This document shows positions 10,401 to 16,432 of a stretch of DNA of 20,072 bases, piece by piece; position 1 is the stretch's first letter, and each line of letters opens with the position of its first letter. The position numbers and the translations under genes are program-made. The notes beneath the pieces are model-generated. The model worked only from the letters and a program-made list of their open reading frames with translations. It had not been told where the DNA came from and did no database searches. This DNA is from a virus. The stretch lies in IMG/VR virus record IMGVR_UViG_3300046425_000071, positions 1 through 20,072 of that record. One strand, 5' to 3'.

Positions 10401-11813
10401 AAAGTCAGTTACTGTGGAATTATTTGCAGCTGTATCAAAACTTCTTACTCTTGCAACACCAATTTTTCCACCGTCTTCTGTTAAAATACTATCTGTTTCT
10501 ATTCCTCTTCCTGGCCCGCCAGTTGTTCCAGTTACTTTAGATGCTGTAAAATTATCGTGAAGTGAAACTTCCATAAATGGTTCATCAATAGAACCAGGCG
10601 TTTCTGGAGATATGTCTGGAGAACCAAATGTATTTTCTACTACGATTGTATTACCAACTTCAACTGGTGTGATTGCGTTATCAACATTATCAGTTGTTCT
10701 TGGTTTTCTAATATCTATAAATGTTGGGTGACTTTTTTCTATTTCATAACCAGCAACATATGCCTTACCAGGCGTTAGATGTAAAGTAAGTAAATCTTCA
10801 GATGCTGTATTTCCACTATCAGTAGTAGCACCAGATTCAAATATTCCATTATTAATACCATCAGCTAAAGTTTCTCTTGCATCTGGTTTAAAATCTCTAA
10901 CAATATAGTGTCCAGATTCGTCATAAGTTCTTCTTGCAAGTGTTTCACCTAATACTGCATATTCAGTATTTCTTGATGCAGATAAAACATTACCAAGATT
11001 TACTCTCATTATTTCTACAAAATTTGTATCATTAGTATCTGTTAAAGATAATTTAGAAAGTGTTAATGAGATTTTTAATCTATGAGCACCAGCTGCGTTT
11101 TCGTTTGATGTACCAGTTGCATTATCATATAATGTACTATCTTCTTCTGGAGTTACTAAATCTTCTGTAACTGTAAAACCTATTCTATATGATGGTGTGT
11201 TTCCATACTTATCTAAAACTAATGTTTGTTCTGTAACATTTACAAAAATACCTCTAACAAAATATGTTCCAGCCGCAACTGTTACTGCTGAACCTATTGC
11301 AGTTGCATCTGTTGATTGACAAGTTAATGATTCTTGTCCAGCAATAAATGAACCGACTGCACCGTTAGCTGTTAAGTTTTCACCATTAGAAAATACAAAA
11401 GTTTCACCAGTTAAATCTGGATTTAAATATTTTACAAATAAAGTGATTGGGTCATCACCACTTGCAGCTGCAGTTCCTACAACTTTTGCAGATACTCCAG
11501 ATGTTGCACCAGTAATAACTTTATCTACATAAGATGAAATATTAGATGTAATGTCTGTGGTATTAAATGTTCCTTGAACTTTAACAGCATAATACTGTTT
11601 GTCCATTCCAACTTCACCACCAGATATAATTGCACCTTCTTTAAAGATGTTTCTACCCATTTCTTCAACTTGATTTTGAAGTATAGATTGTTGTGTGGTT
11701 AGTTCTCTAGCCTGTACTGCAAAGCCAGGTCTATATAATACTTTATGAAAATTTTTACTTGTATCAAAATCATCATAATATGGTGATACATTTAGATTTG
11801 TTTTTTGTGCCAT
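4488..11813 (-). CDS. Giant virion structural protein, DUF4815-type (2441 aa)
   Basis: This is the largest gene of the window. The N-terminus (SPYYDDFDTSKNFHKVLYRP, then VQARELTTQQSILQNQVE) is the hallmark I associate with DUF4815 structural proteins of marine T4-like phages. Other landmarks are four SGATG/SGAIG-type beta modules near residues 94, 505, 973 and 1006; DDGMRDSYYDISRI near 1040; RFLLHDSIDFRPT near 1110; a short helix with RIERLEDYTTLNLLE near 1260; the phage motif WDPLAQSFIVD near 1835, followed by LYFQEKDERVPVTVQIRE; and a C-terminal beta domain from about 2250 ending KRLRVVATG. No enzyme motif or membrane segment is visible. The gene follows gp8 by 2 bases with a weak GAG ribosome site, where T4 has genes 9 and 10. 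A large baseplate-rim or fiber-anchoring role is inferred. Confidence 0.9.
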   Translation of the reverse strand: MAQKTNLNVSPYYDDFDTSKNFHKVLYRPGFAVQARELTTQQSILQNQVEEMGRNIFKEGAIISGGEVGMDKQYYAVKVQGTFNTTDITSNISSYVDKVITGATSGVSAKVVGTAAASGDDPITLFVKYLNPDLTGETFVFSNGENLTANGAVGSFIAGQESLTCQSTDATAIGSAVTVAAGTYFVRGIFVNVTEQTLVLDKYGNTPSYRIGFTVTEDLVTPEEDSTLYDNATGTSNENAAGAHRLKISLTLSKLSLTDTNDTNFVEIMRVNLGNVLSASRNTEYAVLGETLARRTYDESGHYIVRDFKPDARETLADGINNGIFESGATTDSGNTASEDLLTLHLTPGKAYVAGYEIEKSHPTFIDIRKPRTTDNVDNAITPVEVGNTIVVENTFGSPDISPETPGSIDEPFMEVSLHDNFTASKVTGTTGGPGRGIETDSILTEDGGKIGVARVRSFDTAANNSTVTDFLSNSADNDSTFNLGLFDIKMFTEIDFSGVVTSSEFAAGAKITGANSGATGFVHSVSSDAVYLTNVNGIFSSGEKVKSSASTQSDELVHENGTTTDLTISAIESFDISQVRQVFMNDDDSNQANFSADCTMQSRFSLTGTVSLTRNTNTLVGQNTLFNTELKAGDVLEVPTGAASATEKIVIESVTNNTSATYFCIQGGAVVNTSNTTRSSGTATFTATGAFTATTGSVLSGSGSRTVVFKDHAINGYNGKATITYASNNTATYPVNSGITTPDTAGTGNSDIVLISSNVTSVGAIRTRTKINDVNKNILLRKTVKKYAKTMLTTDNNGVSQTSYTFKKQFIVTSNASGQIVITAGTNETFNALSNTNYAITILDDGSGGCNDGDIIDIDDMTSAVLAGDSKTATITDTTVFGTSSDCVVKVTATISKTTAQQKNKTNNPAHLVIVDNNGVGGGVQYGTSAHHKEISLGRTDVYKIRAIYESANASTDPLVPQFTGTVSSGTFTKGERIKGTTSGAIGSLINTGPTTFFYVLLSNKNFSDGETFTGLTSGATGTTTVVTAGDTVVTSNYVLDDGMRDSYYDISRIIRKTNVDVPIGKLLIVCDHFTHGTGDFFNVDSYSNIDYKEIPTYLATRVDTEQRQPRGRFLLHDSIDFRPTVANDDTISTVTTSSQSLSTERVNDYTFNFAQRNFSAAGSIVSNIPQDNSNFQYDLDFYVGRTDSVFLTKDKQFVVKEGLDVETEITEPPKPLSENEAMKIVDVLMQPYVKEPEQDIFLRIQKNNRFTMRDIGRLENRIERLEDYTTLNLLEAETENFQVLDANGFDRFKSGFVVDNFTGHKTGDVSHQDYSCAIDYENRTLRPKYSMKNVALIEQNEDSTARANDGYSKIGDQCMLPFTSVETVGNKFATRVESAQAAYFFAWVGVLELDPSGDEWFEVNKLPQIVINLEGNFDQILQAAGGEDALGTIWNAWETISSGVIGQTSNGWGRGGLWELVLTDQVRNGTRTFVTEVNDHKPIGNELIRQDVVPFIRSRNVTFRASKMKPKTRVYPFFDRQYIGDFCVPDGGKPGGTLTTITLPETPNWTAIGKIRFGYDNNDTAHDYVAKIMSSDSEYGFNTVGQFSLHTTINISRNSNAFYTYDFTTAAEGVVGPNIQGEKFWRIQIERAEDPIHTCAGHRLYGVEFFNADATTNIDLTQFCSVVQFQNLTNPSATIDGIVPPVGAETPGTPRDSVLQITYNLFTGTRTQTPESGTVQKLLPPGEDGNNFITGPTGSISGVFSIPDPNAPGNPAFKTGERQFRLTSSRINEADDVNLEGVETYAEGIYTARGFLNTIEETVTRTRNGQLFQEEVFESRSFQHRGRTLIQPWDPLAQSFIVDSVGGEFITKVDLYFQEKDERVPVTVQIREMRDGYPTEKLLPLASKTLESSEILLSDNATTATTFEFESPIYVADHSEYALVVKTDSRDYKLWISKLGDADIDTGTIVNDQPYLGVLFKSQNNRTWNAYQDEDIKFSLYRAKFDTSKTSNLVLTNDSVETRTLKQNSLESLASSGVVKVTHRNHHMYATTNNVAISGVSSGVSTTLNGAFGASDTSLTLTSNTGFPGSGSVRLKITVPRDSTTGDIREDEIFSGTISGSSVTSITRPTGAIAHSSGAGIELYEVDGIPLDQINRTHTSVGNVGIDSYTITTANTLATQTATATTASNATSGIKFGDSTTVVTENAMMDVMKPLVSNVEYPNTKITANIRTTTATSVDGTQTSFNLQSTSASRPIVLGRNYYFDVPRMITSTINETNELNSSKSFFLTLTMSSEFDNLTPVIDLDRASIATITHRLNNVQSSSDVYPTTLYVPATEPEGDSLEAIYLTRQVQMKSAANQINVKFDAVRPATSTIDVMFKTLRTDDSSDFNDVGYTFFNTNGQPDITTNSSTTRDDFIEHEYSAKDLADFNAFQIKIRMRGTDSTNPPIIKRLRVVATG

Positions 11814-11815
11814 TC

Positions 11816-13333
11816 TTAAAACTCAACTATGATTTTAACATCCTCTGTTTGGTCAGATGCTCGTGAAATAGGTCTTCTGTTTTCTATATAAATTATGTCC
11901 CCACTATCTGGGTGCATTTCTGGATTTGCATATCCACTTGAAAATGCGATACTATCAACAGTTTCAGAACCAGTTGATGATGGAGTGCCAGATGCACTAG
12001 AGTCTGCACCAGATACTGCATTTGCACCAGAAAATAAAACTGTGTTACTTGCAGTATTAACACCATAATTTGTAAATCTTTCTTGTTGATAATATAAAAT
12101 CTTATTTGTTGCATCCCATTCAACGACTCTACCGATTGCACCAGTAGTTGCTTGAGTTATTTTTTCATCTGCATCAAAATCTCCACTTGGTGAAGGAATA
12201 TAAATTGCATATGTTTGTCTGGCAGTAGATGCTGTAAATAATGACGAACTGTTAAATTGAGTAGGATTTTTCATAATACCTACTTGTCTAAAGTCGTTTG
12301 CAACAGTAATATCATTACCTTCTTCTTGTTCAAACTTTGTATTTAAAATTATATAGTGTCCACCTAATTCTTCAACTGCATCGTGTCCGTGACCAACTTG
12401 AGGTGATATAATTGGAGTTATAGTTCCAGCACTAGCTGAATTCCAAGTTGATAAAGTACCTCCACTTATTAAAGATGTTGCACCAGCATTTGTATAAACA
12501 TTAGTTCCTGCCAAATCTACTGTTGCAAAAGTATAATTTGCACCACTAGCTTGTACTGATGATACACCAGTTTCACCAAATCTTGTTATTACATTTGAAC
12601 TCACAACAACCTTTAAGATTCCACCAGTTCCGTCTCCAGCAACTTTAACATAATAAGTTCCATCTGGATATCCACTACCTTGACTTGTTACCAAGAAAGT
12701 ATCAATAGGAGCACCATTAAAAGGTGCAGAGTCTGTACTTGTTGTTACTGCACCAGATGATACAGTTGAGTCTGTTGCGACTGCCATAAAGTCAGTTGTT
12801 AAAAATTTGTCTACTTGAGTGGTTGTCAATGTGTACATATATTGTAAATAATAACCACCAACAAATTGTTTTACTGGGGAAGTAAAAGTAGGTTCTGTTG
12901 AAAGTGCGATTTTTACTCCAGAAGAATTTAAGTTATATAAAACTTTGTAAACTCTGTAATCTGAAGTTATGAAAAAATATGTAGAATCAACAAGATTACT
13001 TGCACCAGTTTGATTTGAAGGATTAGCTGCACTAATGTTATGTTCGTACATATCGTAAGTAGTACCAGATGTATATGTTCTTCTAGGAACACCTCTTGAT
13101 ACATCAGAAGATGCAATCGCATTTGCACCTAACATTGAGTCCCATCTATAATTCTCTGATGTAATATCGTCTACTGGACTTGGTGGAGAAGTATCACTTC
13201 CACCAGAAGTTCCACTAGTAAAAGGAGTTGATTTTCCTACAAACATATAATAGTTTTCGTTTGTTTCAGAAAATGATTCCTCAAACTGAGCAGCATTTGT
13301 TTGTCTAAATTTTTCTGTAATAATTGCAGCCAT
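11816..13333 (-). CDS. 8: Baseplate wedge subunit gp8-like (505 aa)
   Basis: The two ends match T4 gp8 as I remember it. Near the N-terminus, IITEKFR with YYMFVGKSTPF corresponds to IVTSKFR and FITFGRSEPW. In the middle, VPRRTY and DFRQVGIMKNP match PRRDW and FRQISIITNP. The C-terminus, IIYIENRRPISRASDQTED, matches MIYMENRPPIIMAMDQTEE. In T4, gp8 dimerises inside each baseplate wedge. T4 gp8 has 334 residues, so about 170 are extra here, mainly around residues 190-310 and 360-470. The second insert holds an ATTGAIGRVVEW module like those in the giant downstream protein. The start has AAGGAA as ribosome site, about 7 bases upstream. The assignment rests on recalled motifs, not on an alignment run. 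Confidence 0.88.
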   Translation of the reverse strand: MAAIITEKFRQTNAAQFEESFSETNENYYMFVGKSTPFTSGTSGGSDTSPPSPVDDITSENYRWDSMLGANAIASSDVSRGVPRRTYTSGTTYDMYEHNISAANPSNQTGASNLVDSTYFFITSDYRVYKVLYNLNSSGVKIALSTEPTFTSPVKQFVGGYYLQYMYTLTTTQVDKFLTTDFMAVATDSTVSSGAVTTSTDSAPFNGAPIDTFLVTSQGSGYPDGTYYVKVAGDGTGGILKVVVSSNVITRFGETGVSSVQASGANYTFATVDLAGTNVYTNAGATSLISGGTLSTWNSASAGTITPIISPQVGHGHDAVEELGGHYIILNTKFEQEEGNDITVANDFRQVGIMKNPTQFNSSSLFTASTARQTYAIYIPSPSGDFDADEKITQATTGAIGRVVEWDATNKILYYQQERFTNYGVNTASNTVLFSGANAVSGADSSASGTPSSTGSETVDSIAFSSGYANPEMHPDSGDIIYIENRRPISRASDQTEDVKIIVEF

Positions 13334-13361
13334 TGTATTTCCTTCTACTATTTAGTCCATC

Positions 13362-13655
13362 TTATGACGGTTCTGTTGGCCAAGTGACTTTATTTACTTT
13401 GTCCTCAGTATCTAATCCATTTGTTAAATCTCTTAACTCTTGTCTATAAGTTTTCCAATCAGAACTCATTGTCACATCAGAGTTTGCTCTCCAATCTGAT
13501 TCACTTAATTTATTATTTCTTTCATTTCTTAAACCAGCAATCGCTCTATCGTAAGCACCTTTTGCCCACTCTACATCTCTTGCTTCAAGTTCTTTTATTT
13601 CTGAATCGGTCAAAGGTATTTTTTCACCATTAACCATTTTATGTGTGTATGCCAT
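13362..13655 (-). CDS. Tail assembly chaperone-like protein, Phage_tail_APC type (97 aa)
   Basis: The C-terminal half carries the family pattern RNERNNKLSESDW (43-55), YRQELRDL (70-77) and the terminal VTWPTEPS. This pattern is known from Phage_tail_APC proteins (PF16778), small proteins encoded beside tail fibers and thought to help fold or attach them. The N-terminus (VNGEKIPLTDSEIKELEARD) is short and helical. The gene directly follows the 311-aa fiber gene and precedes gp8. Its last 80 or so coding bases nearly duplicate those of the 122-aa gene at 17068-17436, while the N-terminal halves are unrelated. The start is well supported by AGGAGAT 4 bases upstream. Confidence 0.85.
   Translation of the reverse strand: MAYTHKMVNGEKIPLTDSEIKELEARDVEWAKGAYDRAIAGLRNERNNKLSESDWRANSDVTMSSDWKTYRQELRDLTNGLDTEDKVNKVTWPTEPS
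13369..13448 (-). repeat. Copy A of an 80-bp near-identical repeat in two chaperone genes
   Basis: This stretch encodes the last ~27 residues of the 97-aa chaperone-like protein (YRQELRDL to WPTEP). By hand alignment it matches 17075-17154 at 71 of 80 positions without gaps, in the same frame and orientation. Confidence 0.85.
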
Positions 13656-13668
13656 TTTTATCTCCTAT
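13656..13668 (-). promoter_or_regulatory. Strong ribosome binding site of the 97-aa gene
   Basis: The minus strand reads TATAGGAGATAAA just before the ATG at 13655. AGGAGAT is one of the best Shine-Dalgarno matches of the window and fixes the start of this small gene. Confidence 0.75.
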
Positions 13669-13686
13669 AATTATTGACATTAACCA

Positions 13687-14622
13687 TTAACTAATTCCAT
13701 ATAGTTTAATAAATCCATTAGCAAAGTTACCAGTGCTTGGATAAAATCTTAAACCATCTTGTGCTTGTGCAGTCGTTGAACTTGCAGCTATCGTATTTGC
13801 TACTAAGTTTGTACTACCAGACCAAAGACTTTGTGACCCTATAATAGTTGTATAATCATTTGCATCGTTAGGATTAACAATATAAAAATATCCATTTACT
13901 GGAGTGGTTGTAGCACTTTCTTGTGAAGACCAAGTTGCAGTATTATTCATAAATCCTTGTGAATCATCTCCATAACTGCTTATACCACTTCCGTGAGCAG
14001 AAGCACCAGTTGAATGATATCCAGAACTTAGTATACTTGCACCACTCATAAAATACACTCTTATAATCAAATCTGTACTTCTTTGTATATTATAAACACA
14101 TTTATAAGAATCATATCCAGTCATTAATCCTTGAAACTGTACATCAGAAGATGATGATAATGTTGTTTTATTTAACAATGTTAAACCACCAGCAGTACCA
14201 AATTCAAATGCATTTCCAGCTTCATTAACTTTAAGTGCATCTCCAGCAGAACCTAAAGTATTAATATTAAACAATCCTACTTTATCTACAAAAGTTTCGT
14301 CAAATAATATTCTGTGATTTGCATTTGTACTAGAAACATCTGTTCCATCTAAAACTAAAAAATCACCAGCATCAGCAGTACCATTAGTAGAATTTAAAAT
14401 TATAGAGTCTGATGAAATATTATTTACTGCAGCTGATTGTAACTCATCACGAGTGACTGCATTAGAAGAAATTTCTGTTGAACCAACTGCATCATTTGGA
14501 ATTTTTGCAGAGGTAACATTATCGTTTAAAATCTTTGCAGTAGTGACAGCATCATCAGCAATTTGAGAAGTCCCAATCGTTCCAGATTGTATTGCACCTA
14601 CTGGTATTTTACTTATTGGCAT
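13687..14622 (-). CDS. Modular tail fiber protein with LYGI-type C-terminal head (311 aa)
   Basis: Residues 1-66 consist of decapeptide-like shaft repeats (IADDAVTTAKI, LNDNVTSAKI, PNDAVGSTEI). Residues 72-110 hold an ILNSTNG...AGDFLVLDGTD module that also occurs in the 128-aa protein at 17987-18373. Residues 113-145 (VGLFNINTLG...AFEFGTA) are a common fiber linker. Residues 147-311 form the head, opening with Y-x-SYKCVYNIQ and closing with GNFANGFIKLYGIS. The 208-aa protein at 16432-17058 has the same head pattern (DNYLMFID ... GNIIMNDFAIYGV). The gene starts directly after the TAA of the small 55-aa gene. A receptor-binding fiber is inferred; the 97-aa chaperone-like gene follows. Confidence 0.85.
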   Translation of the reverse strand: MPISKIPVGAIQSGTIGTSQIADDAVTTAKILNDNVTSAKIPNDAVGSTEISSNAVTRDELQSAAVNNISSDSIILNSTNGTADAGDFLVLDGTDVSSTNANHRILFDETFVDKVGLFNINTLGSAGDALKVNEAGNAFEFGTAGGLTLLNKTTLSSSSDVQFQGLMTGYDSYKCVYNIQRSTDLIIRVYFMSGASILSSGYHSTGASAHGSGISSYGDDSQGFMNNTATWSSQESATTTPVNGYFYIVNPNDANDYTTIIGSQSLWSGSTNLVANTIAASSTTAQAQDGLRFYPSTGNFANGFIKLYGIS

Positions 14623-14790
14623 TTATGAAACCTTCTTTCCAAAGTAACCAGTTGTTTCATTAATTTTCCTAGTTTCACCTTCTTTGTTTGCATCAAAAGG
14701 TGTTTTTGGTAATTCTATATAAGTAGAACCATCTGGTCTTTTTAACTTTGCACCACCAGTTGGTGATTGTTTTGTGATTCTAGTTACCAT
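14623..14790 (-). CDS. Hypothetical small basic protein (55 aa)
   Basis: An intact 55-codon frame fills the space between the 265-aa and 311-aa genes. It begins MVTRITKQSPTGGAKLKRPD and ends ETTGYFGKKVS, and is Lys/Arg-rich with no hydrophobic segment. It has a good ribosome site (AAGGAAT, about 5 bases before the ATG), and its TAA is followed with no gap by the ATG of the 311-aa fiber gene. This tight fit supports a real gene. I do not recognise the family. Three AATAAATA boxes lie just upstream. A DNA-binding or assembly role would be a guess. Confidence 0.75.
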   Translation of the reverse strand: MVTRITKQSPTGGAKLKRPDGSTYIELPKTPFDANKEGETRKINETTGYFGKKVS

Positions 14791-14802
14791 TCTTATTCCT
14801 TT

Positions 14803-14833
14803 TATTTATTTATTATTTCTTAGGATATTTATT
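14803..14833 (-). promoter_or_regulatory. Cluster of possible late promoter boxes (AATAAATA)
   Basis: The minus strand holds AATAAATA at 14826-14833 and two overlapping copies at 14807-14814 and 14803-14810, in the 47-base space before the 55-aa gene. This is the longest intergenic gap of the window. T4-like cyanophage late promoters are reported as NATAAATA. The copy at 14826 leaves 35 bases to the ATG, room for a leader with ribosome site; the other two are too close to serve this gene. Confidence 0.4.
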
Positions 14834-14837
14834 TTTC

Positions 14838-15635
14838 TTATACCACTAAATATCTAACACCAACTTGTACTGTATTGCCTGGTGCAGAAGAAAAAGTTAA
14901 GGTTGTACCAGACACACTATAATCAGTTGTTGGTTTTTTAATAACTCCATTTTCTGTAACTATAATACTATTTACTGTATGTCCAGTAGTAATTGTAAAT
15001 GCAGTTGTTGAACCATCACCAGTAAAATAAGATGATGTATAAGTGAAAGCTGCTTTTGCATTTGTTACTGCGTTGTCTTGAATTTTTGCAGTACCTACTG
15101 AATTATCATCTGGAGAACCTAAATTAACTTCGTTTGTTGTTGATAAATGAACTACCACTATGACAGCAGATGTTTCTGGTGCAGAAGTAAAAGTTATAGT
15201 TGTACCAGCGATTGAAAAGTTTGTTGTATATTTTTGAAACACACCATTCACAAATGCAATTACAGTTGATGATGGGTTTTGAGGAACTCTTGATAAAGTA
15301 AATGCAGTTGTTCCACTTCCTCCAGTAAATGTATCTATTGTTGGAGTTGTATCTGTGGCTGCTCTTGCTTGAACTATTTGTTGTCTACCAAGATAAACTA
15401 CAAAACATCTTACAGAGTTTGCTGGAGCAGAAGCAAAATTAATTTTTTGTACACCACTAACCATTGCGATATCATATGCACTTCCAGGCTCTTGAATAAC
15501 ACCACCTAAAGAAACTATAATAGAAGTTGCAGAGGCAACATTATGTGTCAAAGTAAATTGTGTAGTTGAACCATCACCAGTGAAGATGTCTTTTTCAAAT
15601 GCACCAAATGTAGGTTCTTTTCCAATATATGCCAT
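14838..15635 (-). CDS. Fiber-like structural protein with three beta modules (265 aa)
   Basis: Three clear copies of one module lie at residues 18-83, 103-164 and 204-262. Each opens FTGDGSTTxFTLT, has a central IIV--GVIQEP or VNGVFQK turn, and closes with TFTSAPxxS and a strand (VRCFVVYLG, VIVVVHL, VQVGVRYLV). Between modules two and three lies a shaft-like repeat (NSVGTAKIQDNAVTNAKAA). The MAYIG start and architecture match the 266-aa gene at 2485-3285, on the other side of gp8 and the giant protein. The ATG follows the upstream stop by 3 bases, with AAAGGA as ribosome site. A fiber shaft or head-proximal role is inferred. Confidence 0.87.
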   Translation of the reverse strand: MAYIGKEPTFGAFEKDIFTGDGSTTQFTLTHNVASATSIIVSLGGVIQEPGSAYDIAMVSGVQKINFASAPANSVRCFVVYLGRQQIVQARAATDTTPTIDTFTGGSGTTAFTLSRVPQNPSSTVIAFVNGVFQKYTTNFSIAGTTITFTSAPETSAVIVVVHLSTTNEVNLGSPDDNSVGTAKIQDNAVTNAKAAFTYTSSYFTGDGSTTAFTITTGHTVNSIIVTENGVIKKPTTDYSVSGTTLTFSSAPGNTVQVGVRYLVV

Positions 15636-15638
15636 TTT

Positions 15639-15914
15639 TTATCCTTTAGGGTGTTTATCTTTTATAGCTTTAATTTTTGTTTTCCAACCATCAATTCCAT
15701 TATGATATAAATCATCTAGTTGGTCTTGAATTGATGGGTATTCTTGTAATCTCTTTTCTGCATATGTTAACTCTCGTGGAGTTGGGTCAACAAATTTGCC
15801 ATCACTTTGTTTTATTTGACCACATATTACAGAATCAGATACTTCCACAAACCCAACTTCTTGATAAGGTTGTTTCTGTATAACAATATTATTTTCTATT
15901 TTTACCCAAGCCAT
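15639..15914 (-). CDS. XkdW-like tail fiber assembly-type protein (91 aa)
   Basis: I place the start at the ATG at 15914 (MAWVKIENN), which overlaps the upstream stop as TAATG and has GGAAGA 7 bases before it. An ATG five codons earlier (15929) lies inside the upstream gene and has a poorer ribosome site. Residues 1-48 form a small beta part (VIQKQPYQEVGFVEV ... GKFVDPTPRE). The C-terminus, YPSIQDQLDDLYHNG, then IDGWKTKIKAIKDKHPKG, matches the pattern I know from XkdW-domain (PF09636) proteins encoded beside marine phage fibers. By position after the 208- and 172-aa fiber genes it probably plays the assembly role that APC-type proteins play in the other two cassettes. Confidence 0.82.
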   Translation of the reverse strand: MAWVKIENNIVIQKQPYQEVGFVEVSDSVICGQIKQSDGKFVDPTPRELTYAEKRLQEYPSIQDQLDDLYHNGIDGWKTKIKAIKDKHPKG

Positions 15915-16432
15915 TAGTCTATCTTCCATATTCTTACATTTGCATATACTTCTACATTTACGGTATCATTTACTGCAATACCAGCAGCAGTACCAGATTG
16001 AATGAAATGTCTTAATTGAAAAACCTTTTGAGCTGATATAGTAAATCTTCCACTTAACATACTTACACTCGTAGTATAATAACTAGCATGAGAGTTTGAT
16101 GAAAGACCTACTAAAGTATAACTTGCATCTGTTTCATTATACAAAGTTATTTTATTTCTTGCATTTACATAACCATTTGCCTCTGCTTGACAAAAATATG
16201 TTCCACTTGGTAAAGTTATTTTATGACTACTAAGAGATGCTCCTGCAATTTCATTCGTTTTTACTGTTGTTAATTCTCTTGTATTTTGTCCTGCAGAAAA
16301 AGTTTGTGCAGCAGTATTATTAGCTTTTTCATCTACTACATGCAATAGAGCTGTTTGAAATGCATTTGCATTGAAACCGTTAACTGTAATTGCACCGTTT
16401 AAGTTTAAATTGTCTACTGTTAATGTTCCCAT
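15914..16432 (-). CDS. Short fiber protein with C1q/TNF-like head (172 aa)
   Basis: The N-terminus MGTLTVDNLNLNGAITVNG is related to the MGxLKVDxxQ start of the two upstream fiber genes. Residues 28-172 have the pattern of C1q/TNF-like jelly-roll heads common in marine phages: LLHVVDEKANNT, ELTTVKTNEIAGASLSSHKI, TLPSGTYFCQAEANGYV, KITLYNETDAS, SGRFTISAQKVFQLRHF and EVYANVRIWKI at the end. Such heads trimerise and often bind receptors; this is family knowledge, not shown here. The ATG overlaps the stop of the 208-aa gene (TAATG), and its own stop overlaps the start of the XkdW-like gene in the same way. Confidence 0.85.
   Translation of the reverse strand: MGTLTVDNLNLNGAITVNGFNANAFQTALLHVVDEKANNTAAQTFSAGQNTRELTTVKTNEIAGASLSSHKITLPSGTYFCQAEANGYVNARNKITLYNETDASYTLVGLSSNSHASYYTTSVSMLSGRFTISAQKVFQLRHFIQSGTAAGIAVNDTVNVEVYANVRIWKID

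Noticed and set aside
11893-12141. Second minus-strand frame of 82 codons inside gp8
   Set aside because: Out-of-frame shadow of the gp8 gene with biased composition and no recognisable motif.
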